Assembly: GCA_038380795.1 (NCBI GenBank)
Contig: CM076275.1
Coordinates: forward strand, 6,481,001 to 6,545,000
Length of the DNA: 64,000 bases
From: Pyrocephalus nanus
Lineage: Eukaryota > Chordata > Aves > Passeriformes > Tyrannidae
Reading direction: 5' to 3'
Positions 50,471 through 60,800 of the stretch are shown here, piece by piece. Positions within the stretch are counted from its first letter, which is position 1. The number at the start of each line of letters is the position of its first letter. The position numbers were made by a program, and so were the translations under genes. Below the pieces are notes generated by a model. That model was not told the DNA's origin. It did not search any database and was given only the letters and a program-made list of their open reading frames with translations.

Positions 50471-51844
50471 TCCAAATGGAGCAGATTAGCAGAAAAAACT
50501 GTCTTTTAAAGTATTTGAAGTACGGTTGCTGCAAGCTCAGTTCCCTCCTTCCAGGAGAGGAATACTGGTGGGCTCACTCCTGGGAATGTGCTATTGGACC
50601 CCATCCTCTGGCACTAGGAAGGAAGAACTGGGGCCTGAATAACCATGCTGAGGCTGGTCTGAAATTCATGGGAAATTGAGAAAAGTTTAAAAGCAAAGGC
50701 TTAAATATGAGTTTGTCTTGTATGTTTGGTCTTCAGGGAGTTACATTTTCGGATGCTCCTCTCTGGCCATAAGGGTCAGAGATGTCTTTCAGTGGAAGGT
50801 GAGCATCCCAAATATTTGCCCAAGAAGTAATTCTCAGACAAATTTTCCAAGTGCAGACTCCTCAAATTAATAGCAGTTCCAGATATGATGGTCAAAAGTA
50901 CACGTAACACAAATAAACGCTGCATCACAGTGACCCCAGGGTTTTAGGATCTCAACCAGATACTGCAAAGTTTGCACCAAGAGAGTGGTGACAAATCTGG
51001 TGGACGAGGTTATTGGAAGCCTATTTTTCTCACTGCTGTGTTCCCACATCCTCTCCCCTTGGCACTCTGACCGAGTACAGGTGTCCTGTGCTAATGCAGT
51101 GTCTGCATTGAATCACTCCCTCTTCAGTTCTTCCTCAGAATTAAGGACTCAGAGGAGATTCTGGTGCATTTCTGAACTACCAAAATCCTGGTTCCATTTT
51201 TCATAAGTCTTTCATGCAGAGTCCTCTTGTCTTTCCTGGTCAGAACTGTAAGATTTGGCTTTTGTAGAGTAGTTACTATGAAAATACTTACTGATAGTTA
51301 GCCACATCCAGTTATCCTTTCTTGTTTCTTCTTTATTTTGAAAGGGTTTGTCTGCAATGCAGCTGATCCAAATTAGGGGTATGATAAAGTGGATGATTAA
51401 AATGGCACTGAAAGCTTTGTGCAGAGAGGCTCAGTCAGGCCTCCATTAGTTTAGCTTAAATCACTTCAGGCTACTTTGATTCTAAGCAAGTTCACAGAGG
51501 ATTTTTGTATTAGTTTTCCCATATATCTCCATTCAGGCAAGCCCTAAAAGAATCAGTAGCATACTCAGCATAACTTTAGGAAATGAGCTCTTCTAGACAT
51601 GAAGGGTACCTCTAGAGAGCTGAAACTCTACAGGAAAAGGGGGTGACAGGAGGGTGGCAATGGGCAACCACAGCCTTTCCCCCTCCTTCAGAAAATCTTT
51701 CCCCTGAGCTGGCAGAGGCTCAGACTCAAAGAGAGAAAGTGACAGGAAATTAAAATTACAGAGTATAGCCTGTAAGAAATACCAATTTCACTTTCTGAGC
51801 TTCAAACATCTACTTGTGTTACTGTGCAGTGCTCCAGATATTGC
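50471..51844. other. Non-coding unique sequence, nothing recognised
   Basis: Open frames are under 80 codons. No repeat or RNA gene was recognised. Confidence 0.5.
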
Positions 51845-51935
51845 TCCTTTTCTCAGTTTCTCCAGGTGTAAAATGGGGTGAAAATACTGGTCTCATTTGG
51901 AAAGTGTTTTAATACCAGGCACTAGAGAAGTTCCT
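51845..51935 (+). mobile_element. MIR-like (CORE-SINE type) fragment
   Basis: The phrase ctcagtttctccaggtgtaa then aatggggtgaaaatactg, followed by tctcatttggaaagtgtttt and a ggcactagagaag end, matches the characteristic 3' half of MIR-like elements of amniotes (ctcagtttcc, tgtaaaatggg, an aatact piece, an aagcgctt-type piece). The tRNA-like head is not recognisable. This is an old, immobile fossil; L3-derived sequence is a possible alternative. Confidence 0.55.
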
Positions 51936-53459
51936 AGGGTTCATTATCACCATTATGCTGCTGTTAGCATTCTGTGGTTTGCTTTACTGGAGTAATGACC
52001 CATTAATATTATTTTGTTGACTGTACAGATGATCTTTCAAAGCAGCAGTGAAATGTGCTATTAAGAGCTCCAGACAACTTACTGTCTTAATTTATAAGCA
52101 GATGCAAGCAGTAATAAATAAGAGATTAAAATGAAGTAATGGTTGAGAAAGTTTTTACATAAAGACTCTAATCTCATCCTGCTCTTGCTCTCCCCAGCCA
52201 TAAGTACCTCTCATGCTTCAAGACACAGGTCTATGGATAAGGAATTGGCTTCTGTTTCTATTGTTCTGCATCCCCTGCTGTTGCAAACACTAAATTTATG
52301 CATAAAAAAAGAATCCCTTGAACAAGGCCCCTGCTCACACATCCTGGACATATTGCTGAGGAATTGGCCAAGTGATATGTGCAGATTTCCCTTGTGGTGC
52401 AGCTTGGCTGGAGCTCCTGTAACTCCCAAGGCTGCTTCGTAGAGACCTCAAAGAACCAGAACAGCTCTCCTCTTCTAGCCTGTTACAAGCAAGACCAAGA
52501 ATGTTTTAAGAGTGATGTCAAAATAGGTAATACATACTTAAGAAACACTGTGATACACTTTACCTCTCAGTAGGAAGAGTTTGATAGTAAACCTCCCTGC
52601 CCAGACCCTGCTGAATGTTTCATTAGCTGAGAAATGCAAAGCTGGCTTTTCCAGCTGAGACTGCAGAGGTGATGGGAGGGGGGGGGTCTGTGATGTGGGA
52701 CAACATTTATTCTGCCTCAACCCAAAAGCTTGGTCAAAAACCTTCACCCAAAAAAAAGGCCAACTAAAAAAAAAACCTAACTCAAACAAAGTGGCAGTTA
52801 CTGAAATCTGAAAGAAAAAAAAATATTGTTAGTTTATGGAATACAGTCTTGTTTTATATCCAGCAGACTGACTATACATTTATACAGATAAAAATAATAA
52901 CATAGTTCAAGGTGTCATAATTCCTTGGGTTTTTATTTACTTTCTCAAGAGATGAGGCAGAGGCACAGCAATTAATGGTATCTCTTGCCGCATCTGAAAC
53001 AGAAAGAGATACAAAAAATATATCATCCTGTTATAAGCTCCTCTGAAAAAGAAGGGATTTTGAAAGATAGATTTCCAATGGAAATTTTTCCTTGATTTTT
53101 GGTAAACTAACTATAACAGCCCCTTGGTTTCCAATCCCAGGAACCTGAGGCCCCACTGCCCTGCTTGGTGTACCTGGTGTTCTGCAGAAAGGATGGGTTC
53201 AGTTTCCAGTTTCATATCATCATTATTTTCTTTCTCTCTCTTTTTTATTTTATTTATTTATAAACTTCAGAAGTCCAAGAGAGAACGTGCTGCTTTGCCT
53301 TTCCTGTTCCCTGCTGACTTCATCCCCCTGATCAAAGCTAAAATAAGTAGGGCTGGTTTGTTTAATAGAGAGGGTCTTACCCAGTCACGCCTCTTTGTTT
53401 GCCGACATAATTGAGGAGAAGACAGCTTAGGGAATAGTGCTGCTTAATTGCTCTCACAG
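51936..53459. other. Non-coding unique sequence with low-complexity patches
   Basis: The longest frames are about 99 codons, with opposing frames over the same bases. A G9 run lies at 52678-52686, with A runs at 52749-52756 and 52766-52774. A TTTA-rich patch lies at 53228-53262. No gene was recognised. Confidence 0.55.
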
Positions 53460-53910
53460 ACGCTGCAAGGCACTCGGTGTAGGATTGGGCTAAATTGGTC
53501 CTATTGTGGATTTTTGAAAAGTCTTGGTAACAGAGGAGTCCAAAAAATCCCCACCCCAAGCCCTTATATAACCAGCAAAGTAACCTTCACCGCAGCGTCA
53601 GCTTTTTGTGTAAACCCCCCTCGAATGAACCGGGGAAATGGTTCAGCAGAGACACTGCAGCCCCATCCCCACGGATCTCCAGAGGGCACGGAGAGAGAAA
53701 GGGTAGAATTGAACATCTGGGTGTAACATCTCATCTATTAAAATGTTCAGCCTTTTAACAAAGTATATGTATGGCGGTAAGAGCTTCCTCCCTAATGAGT
53801 CCCGGAGTGCGGAAATCACTGCTTCTCAAAGCAAGACCGGGCTGTAACTCTCTTGATTTTAAATCAAAGGTTGGCTGTGATTCCTCAATCCTTCGCAGTC
53901 CAGAAGAAGT
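53460..53910. promoter_or_regulatory. CpG-relative-rich block with TATA-box motif, candidate promoter or enhancer
   Basis: About 13 CpGs fall between 53461 and 53900, concentrated at 53591-53632 and 53772-53842. A TATATAA motif lies at 53565-53571, within a gcccttatataacc context. The 92-codon plus frame at 53448-53726 has no domain. This is too CpG-poor for a CpG island but stands out from its flanks. A tissue-specific TATA promoter of a non-coding transcript, or an enhancer, would fit; neither is proved. Confidence 0.25.
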
Positions 53911-55565
53911 CAGCAGAGCTGCTAATTAGAGCACTGGTTGCATTTTTTTTGGCTTTAAATCCTGAAATGAAGGGCAGGTCTGCTCTGTGCGTTGTGACAA
54001 AGATGAGACCTGAGGTTCCTGGCGAGGGCTTTTAGATGAAACAACTGGAGAAGGGCTTCCCAGGGACAGACTCCCCTGACCATGGAGTGAACAAGCCTTC
54101 AACAACTTGAGGATGACACTGAGGGCAGTGTTGTCCTTGCCCTGGGGGACTACAGGCTGGAGACTGAGAACTGTGCTCTAATGACGCTATTAGTGAATTC
54201 TCAGGCTGAACCTCCCCTGCTTTTAGAAACGGGTCTTAGTCCTGCAAAATTATTCTATTTTCTGCTATTAATAGGTAGAATTCAAACACAGTATTGATAA
54301 TTATTCTTACTTATTATTCTATCCTACACTGGGGGGAAAGAGGAAGATATTTTATGAGACACTGGGGACAAAAACCTCCTTCTTTTCCTGTTATATTCAT
54401 TACAGTTCCTTTTGTTTACAATGCTGTCTTACTCCATCAGAGGTATGGCAAATTGTCTCCTGAAGGAAGCAATGAATTCACTAGACTTACACCTGAACCT
54501 TGACAATTATTGTCTCTTGCTATATATTTTTTAAAGCCTTGAATACTATTAATCACACAGCTGAGGAAAAGCATATGACCTTCTCTGTATCCATCTTAGA
54601 AAGATCTCATGTATTAAGAAGCTGTCTGCCAACAAGAAAACTACAAATGGCTGAGCACCTCAAGTCCCCATAGCAAAGAGTTAGAGAAGCCACGAGGACC
54701 CCCTGCACCTGTGTACAAATGCACACCTAAAGTTTAATATGTGGTTTCCCTGAGACTGCTCACGGTTTGGTTCTCTGTGCCTGCTTTTCAGCCCTGCAAA
54801 GATAAAATACTTACAAGCAAATGTGTAAACACATCCTTCTCTCAGTCTTACTTTCTTCTGAAGCTGTTTCAAAGCTTGCCTTTCCTAGAAGTACCTCATA
54901 AGTATGCCAGCCAGCCAGGTGACAGAAGACATTACAGTGCAAGGCTAGTTAATAATTGTAGGTTGTTTGATACAACCTGCACAGTTCTGATGCCCTGAAC
55001 TCTGGTATTGCTGCATCATCAGAGCTCTGCTGGTTGGGGACTAACATTGTGTACTGATCTATTTTGAAAAAAAAAAAAAAGAGAGTGTGCTGACAATACT
55101 ACAATAAGTAATGCCAACATGTAACATTTGACACATCCTTGAATACCTTTCTGCAGTAGATTGAAAAGCCTGACCAGTATTCAAATTATTATAGGTAACC
55201 ATTCTAGTTCAAACTTAAAGGAAATGGCTTTTTGAAGCTTCATATTGCTGGAACTTATCAAGCATATAACTTCAAACAGAGAATGTGATGGAAGGTTGGG
55301 AGGGGAATTTTTTTTTTTGCCAGACTTTCTCCTTTATTTTGCTAGAAATGACTGTCGAGAGTAAACAGTGGCTCTCCACAAATTTGAAAGGATGAGAGAC
55401 ATTTTAACAAGGAAAATTATCACCCTGACATTCTGCAAGTATGCCAGAAGGAGGAAAGAGTTAACAGGACAATAATGGGATGGCTCCCCCAGTATGTCCT
55501 TACTCTTCAGAACTTAAAAGCCCTTACATAATTAAAAAGTATCTTCTCGTGAAAAAGAGGCTGTT
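53911..55565. other. Non-coding unique sequence, nothing recognised
   Basis: Open frames are under 90 codons. An A14 run lies at 55067-55080, with no retroposed gene body beside it. No repeat family was recognised. Confidence 0.5.
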
Positions 55566-55620
55566 AAAAAAAACCAAACCAAAACAAAACAAAAAAACAA
55601 CAACAAACCAACCAACCACA
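55566..55620 (+). repeat. A/C-rich low-complexity tract
   Basis: A run composed almost only of A and C, in units such as AAACC, AAAAC, AAC and AACC. It produces a Lys/Asn/Thr-rich stretch in an overlapping 114-codon frame that I do not consider coding. It could be the decayed A-rich tail of a retroelement, but no element body is recognisable. Confidence 0.7.
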
Positions 55621-56671
55621 GTAGATTTAAGCTTGTTTCTTCTGGCAACAGTGCAGAAGTCTCCCTTTTTCTATTTTGGAGGGTCTCCAAAAGTTTTTGA
55701 AATGTGGCTTCAAAATGGCTTTCACTTTTACAGGTATTTTACTAATTGGGAGCAGAGAAATCACATTCAGTGTGGCTGCTTCTCTGCAGTTGCCCAGCAA
55801 TCTATTTTTGGTTCAGTGTCGTAGAGCATCATTATCGATGATCTAGAAGAAAATATCCAAATTCTAAGACAAAAATTACAGATGACAGAAAAACTGCCAA
55901 ATTAGTAAATAATAAATCAGTTTTTCAGAGTCATCGGGATCCAAGAAACAGCCAGAGTCCTTTGAATAAGACAGAAAATATGAGGTCCAGGAACCAAGAA
56001 AATAGGTCATGCTTACTGGCTGAGGTGACTGTATTTTTGAAATGATAAACACCTCAATGTGAGCTGCCTGCAGTGGCTGAAAAATTAAACAGGAACTTTG
56101 AATGTGTGAACTGGAAAAGAATGAGTTCATGTAGATATTAGCCCTATACAGAAAAATAAAGGCAGAGCATTTTTCAGATGCTCTGTCACAAATTTAAAAA
56201 TACTTCTGAAAAAAAAAAACTTACAAGAATGGTTTGTGTTCTAGCAGTCCTGGCTAATAGGCTGAGTGGCTCCATCTCATAAGTTTCTTCGAGAGGAGAC
56301 TGGGAAGGGTCTTATGAGTACTAACACTGAAGCAGCAGAAGACATGTCATGGAGAATGTCACAGCATGATCTGAGCCCAGCAACTAGGATGAGAAACATT
56401 CAGAACTTATTTTCAGAAACATTCAGGTGAAATTATTTCAATAATTAACAGCTTACCACACCCCAAGGTGGATTTCCCATCACCAAATACATTTTTAAAT
56501 GGCTTTGAGCATCTTTCTAAAACTCATAGCAGCATTCAGTCTAAAGTGGTGGAGTCCTCAGTGTGGTCACTGCCTGGGGGTTCCTCTGGAAGTGTCTCAT
56601 GCTGTGGTGCCCATACATTTTGTCTGTCTCAGGCTACTCCTACTCACGAGCCAAAAGAAGAAAGCACATTT
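55621..56671. other. Non-coding unique sequence, nothing recognised
   Basis: Open frames are under 90 codons apart from those that run into the GC-rich stretch starting near 56560. No RNA gene or repeat was recognised; an A10 run lies at about 56210-56219. Confidence 0.5.
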
Positions 56672-56735
56672 GTGGGCTTGTTCAGCCTGGGGAAGAGAAG
56701 GCAAAGGGGGGAAGATACAGCTGCTGCCTTCAGGC
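56672..56735 (+). mobile_element. Short CR1-like fragment
   Basis: The words gggcttgttcagcctgggga and gaagagaaggcaaagggg match the well-known CR1 segment that encodes the end of ORF2 and leads into the 3' UTR. The match covers only about 60 bp and lies in a GC-rich stretch, so a chance match is possible. Three plus-strand frames of 107-137 codons cross it, all open at once because of base composition. Confidence 0.4.
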
Positions 56736-57451
56736 AGGGGGAGCCTCCAGGGCCAGGCTGCACCCCCAGCCTGCACCGCACCTGCGAGTGGGGAGCAGAC
56801 ACCGGGCACTGCCTGGCCGTGGCCATCCTGCCTGCTGCCTCCCACCAGCTGGAAGCACTCGACTGTGTTCTTTTAGTCTGATGTAAAGCACTTTACACCA
56901 GGCAATCAGCGATGGCAAGTAGATAAGTCCTTCCCTTTTGCAGCGGAGAGAAACTATTAGAAGTACTTCTCGTGAAAGGCAGTGCCCTTTCAGAAATGCT
57001 CTTTGGATTTAGGGACTCTGCACAGTCCTTCATCTGTCAGCTTCCTCCTTCATTCCTCACATTTGACGGTTCACTGCTTTTAGATTTGCTTCTGCCTGGT
57101 TATCCGTTCCTGTTCTCCTGTGACTAATATTTAGTTGTATGGTACCGCTGGGAACCTCTGCAAGGTGGTAGCGTGGTATATATGGGACCCAGAGGAATTC
57201 TGAAATGACCTTTTTAAAAAAAACAAAAGCATAAAATAAATTAGAAAAAGGAAGCAGCTTTTGAGAAGGCTTGGTGCTTAGAGCAGCTGCTGCAGAGAAG
57301 TTAACTGTTTCAGAAGAGGTTTTGCCCCACCTGAAGTGGATGGGGAAACTTCTTGAGTTTCAGTATTTGCTCAGGTACCAATCTCCCATCTCTCCTCCCA
57401 CTTCCCAATCCTTTTTTTTTCACCTTCAAAACCAGAGCATTATGGTTGCAC
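56736..57451. other. GC-rich then unique non-coding sequence
   Basis: The GC-rich part (to about 56870) holds overlapping open frames on both strands, a composition effect. After that no gene or repeat was recognised. Confidence 0.5.
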
Positions 57452-57478
57452 ATTTTAAAATATTTAATATTTTAAAAT
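57452..57478. other. Perfect 27-bp AT palindrome
   Basis: The 13-bp arms attttaaaatatt (57452-57464) and aatattttaaaat (57466-57478) are exact reverse complements around one T. All bases are A or T. It could extrude as a cruciform or bind AT-hook or nuclear-matrix proteins; it may also be chance in AT-rich DNA. Confidence 0.6.
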
Positions 57479-57899
57479 TACTGTTAACCTGTTGCTGCTG
57501 CCCAGCTCTGGAGCTGACAGATAAAATGGCAGAAGTGCATCATACACAGAAGTGAGTGGTCAAATCCTGTGTCCTTCTGGGGCCAGGTAAGGAATGAGTG
57601 TAAGGAATGATTCACCATTAAATAGAATTAAAGCTCGACCACTGAGGTTTAATATATGGCCACAAACTGGCAGACAGATCCAGCCAAGGACTGTCGGTGC
57701 CTCTTTCTCCTCTCTCTTCCCCTGATGTTCCCCTAGAGAAGCACAGACCCTTGGGGTGCAGTGGCAATCTGATGATGAATGTTGCTTTTAAAAGTAAGCC
57801 TTGTGTCTAGTTGTAGCATGTGTCAGAGGTGGCATGAGGGGAATACAAGGCTCTGCCACTTAGCATAAATTATTTGGGACAGAAATTTAGTGCTTAATG
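57479..57899. other. Unique non-coding sequence, nothing recognised
   Basis: No coding frame, repeat or RNA gene was recognised. Confidence 0.5.
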
Positions 57900-58180
57900 T
57901 GTTTGTAAAGAATCTAGTGACTGTCTGGATACATCATGGGCAGACTATTAATTGCCCTTTTGCTTTTCTGGTTTATATTTATGACCCAGAACAGCTAGCC
58001 CTTGAGTAAGCGTAAACTGCACTTCCATCATATTTCCATTTGGGTTATGAATATTTCACACACCTGCAGTCTCAAAAGCACATAATTGCAAAACCACACT
58101 CAGACAGGGACTGAATAAACACTGTTGCTGATTCTTAATGAGCCATTAATCAGATGTTTAACTACAGGTAATTCCCTTGA
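57900..58180. promoter_or_regulatory. AT-rich block, candidate conserved non-coding element
   Basis: Non-repetitive sequence with clustered homeodomain-like cores, notably two AATGAGCCATTAATC-type pieces around 58136-58152, and no open frame. In texture it is one of the more convincing candidate enhancers in the window. Conservation is untested. Confidence 0.25.
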
Positions 58181-59927
58181 GTCCTGGTGTCCCAAGAAAA
58201 ATCTGTATTCCCCCTAAGTCGTAGAGAAGCAGATAACTTATGAACAGGAAATTGCAAGATACAGGCTGAGCGAGCAACGTTGGCTTCCCATGGCAACTCC
58301 TAACAGGTATCTAAGTCTCACTGGCATGAGGCACAGGCTCCAGTGTCAGATAAGGGCTTTTTAGGAGCTAAAGACTTTTGTTTCGGTTGTCAAAGAGTAA
58401 ATTTTGGCAAGAGCTGGGAAGATGCTTCGCTTGCCTCCTGTCAGTCGGTGTTACCAGCTTTCCATGGGTGGGAGTAAGAGTGTGATTCTTCACACAGCGT
58501 GAAGTCCTCCTCTGGAATCCAATATCAAAGGAGGGTGTGTATTTCAGCTGCATTTTAACAAGGGATGGATAATTTTATGGCCACTGCTATTTGTAGCTTT
58601 GCATGGTAAATTAGGGATAATAAAATCAGGTATTTCAGAGCATGCAACAAACTCTGCAGGGGTTAGGAAGGAAATTTCTTCCACCAACAGTATTGAATTG
58701 TTGTTTAGCTAGACTGAAATGGACATTTCTTTCATGGAGAAAATAAGAATTTCAAAATTTTATTTAAGTCCAAATGAGGCCAGTGCTATATTTTGAGCAT
58801 GAGATGCTGTGCTGAAAAATCATTGTTCAGAAGCACCGCAGTCTTCCATTAGAACAGATCAACATGTTTGAGTAAAAAAAAAAAAAAGAAAAGAAGATAA
58901 AAGAAAAGAAAGGTTTTCCTAATTTCTTAACTTGTGTCAAAATGTGTCTGATTTCATTCCCAGTTTCACTGGCACTAAAATGTCATATTGTGCTAAGATG
59001 GGCTGGTGAGTTACTGATGTTCATGACAGATCTGCTGTAAACAGCATTTTGTAAAGGACACAATGGTTTTAAGAGCTTATCCGTTTCTCTTCATAAAACA
59101 GTCACACATTTTCCTATCAGCCAAGCCATGAATGCAGTTGGTTTTCCACCGAAGAGCATGCACATGGAGGTGAAGCCAACCTACACATATTAGATATCAG
59201 AAGAGCTCCAGGTTATTAACTATGGAGAACAAAAGGTTTTAGATGATCTCTCCATCTGTTTCTCCCTCCTGTGCCAGACACTCGGTGTAACAGACCGTGT
59301 CTTCACAGACATTTTCCAGGTGGAAAATGTGCACACAAGGAGCCTGTGCATCAGCTCCTATATCTCTTTCCCAAAGCATCAGCTCCTTCCATCACAGCTG
59401 AAGGAGCCATATCCCAACAGCAGATATCCGTAAAGCTGGCAGTTAGAGTCTCATTCATGCTTTTAATCCCTAGATGTTATTTCTTCAGAGGGTGCTCAGT
59501 TTAGCAGAGTAGTTATATAATAACTTGTTAATTAAATACTCATTGACACTCCAGGCCATTTTTTTTTCTTGGTGGGGGTGTGTACAAGAGACTGCTTGAG
59601 GGAACAGTGATTGTGCTTGTACTTGACCTCTTGCTGAGGGATCCGTGCTCCTGCCTGTGTTGCTCTCTTCCTCAGAAACCTGTGTAGAGACTGGACTGGA
59701 GGTGGCTGTAGGAAGACTTTGGGCACCAAGGCACGGCACTGTTGTACAGCCATGTCTCAAAGTGCTCACAGTCCTGGAAAGGAATGGATGGACTGGTTGT
59801 GCAGGTCTTCCTGCAAGTGGTCTGCCTAGCAGCCAGCAGCAGAGCTGCCTTAACAAGCCTGTCCCACCAATGTGGGTGCTAAAGAACATCCACAAGATTA
59901 AAACATGCACCATTCACTAGCGAGAAG
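58181..59927. other. Non-coding unique sequence, no gene recognised
   Basis: The 142-codon minus frame at 59485-59913 is mirrored by a 91-codon plus frame and has no domain. A purine-rich A/AAAGA tract lies at 58875-58912. No RNA gene or transposon was recognised. Confidence 0.55.
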
Positions 59928-59990
59928 GTGTTATTCTTCATCCCCTTTCATGGGAAAGTGTTATTCTTCATCCCCTCCCAAGGGAAGTGT
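59928..59990 (+). repeat. Two-copy tandem duplication, 30-bp period
   Basis: The 19-mer gtgttattcttcatcccct occurs at 59928-59946 and again at 59958-59976, each followed by a similar gggaa-type spacer. A third start (gtgt) follows at about 59987 but then diverges. This is a very short minisatellite; copy number may vary between individuals. Confidence 0.8.
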
Positions 59991-60769
59991 GGTTTGCTGT
60001 CAACAGACCTTGGATGTGCCACCGCTCTGCAAAGCAGTCAGTGGCTATGGAATGTGGCAACCCCAACCCTCCCTCCTAGATGCAACAACAAACTTTATTT
60101 TCACCCTTCCCTGCTCTTGGCACAGCAGCTTTCAGACCTCCCATTTCCCCCTCCACTGAAGGGAGGTGGTGAGAACCCTGCCACCTCGCTGTCCTTCAGC
60201 TGGCAAAGCAGTGGCAGGTGTGCACTGTGATCACACATCGCTTTGCTTCTGTCCCCGCCTCACCTGCTGCTGCTGGGGGCCTGAGTGCAGATGAGCTGAT
60301 GAGACCTCATCTGATAATGAACTTTCTCATGGTTCTTGCACTGGTGTCACCTCCTCCTGCTGCAGATGAGGCCCCTTCTTGGTTTGTGGGTATATGGTGA
60401 GGGGAAGTGGAAGGTAAAGAGGGGTCGAGGTAAAGGGGACAAATGACACCAACTAACAAAAGAGGCACTACTGGCTCCAGACTTGCTTTTGTAGACAGAA
60501 GCCTGGTCAAAACCCCCTCTATTATTCAGTAGTATGTGCATGGCCATTTCTAGTTCAAACAGGGGTGAGATGCTCTGGAAAGCTAATGAGAAAAATGTAA
60601 AAGTCTTGTGTTAGGCTGTTCTCGATGAAGCAGCACTTGTCATACAAAGGAGAGGATACATCATTCATCATTGCTGGTTTTACCTGCCAAAAGAGAGCTA
60701 CAAGTTTTCTCTTTTGTATCCACAAATCTTGAAGTTCTCTGTGATCTGTCTAGACGGTTTCTCTCTGGG
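59991..60769. other. Unique non-coding sequence, nothing recognised
   Basis: Open frames up to about 100 codons overlap in several frames without domains. No repeat or RNA gene was recognised. Confidence 0.5.

Positions 60770-60798
<29 letters not shown>
60770..60798 (+). repeat. Homopolymer A29
   Basis: An uninterrupted run of 29 A bases, the longest homopolymer in the window. The 150 bp upstream contains no AATAAA signal at the right place and no recognisable gene or SINE body, so a processed pseudogene is not supported. The length is likely unreliable in sequencing. Confidence 0.9.

Positions 60799-60800
<2 letters not shown>

Noticed and set aside
56468..56886. Three overlapping plus frames of 107-137 codons
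   Set aside because: All three frames are open together because of GC-rich composition, and a CR1-like fragment lies inside.
60770..60798. A29 as the tail of a processed pseudogene
   Set aside because: No polyadenylation signal or gene body upstream and no target-site duplication seen.
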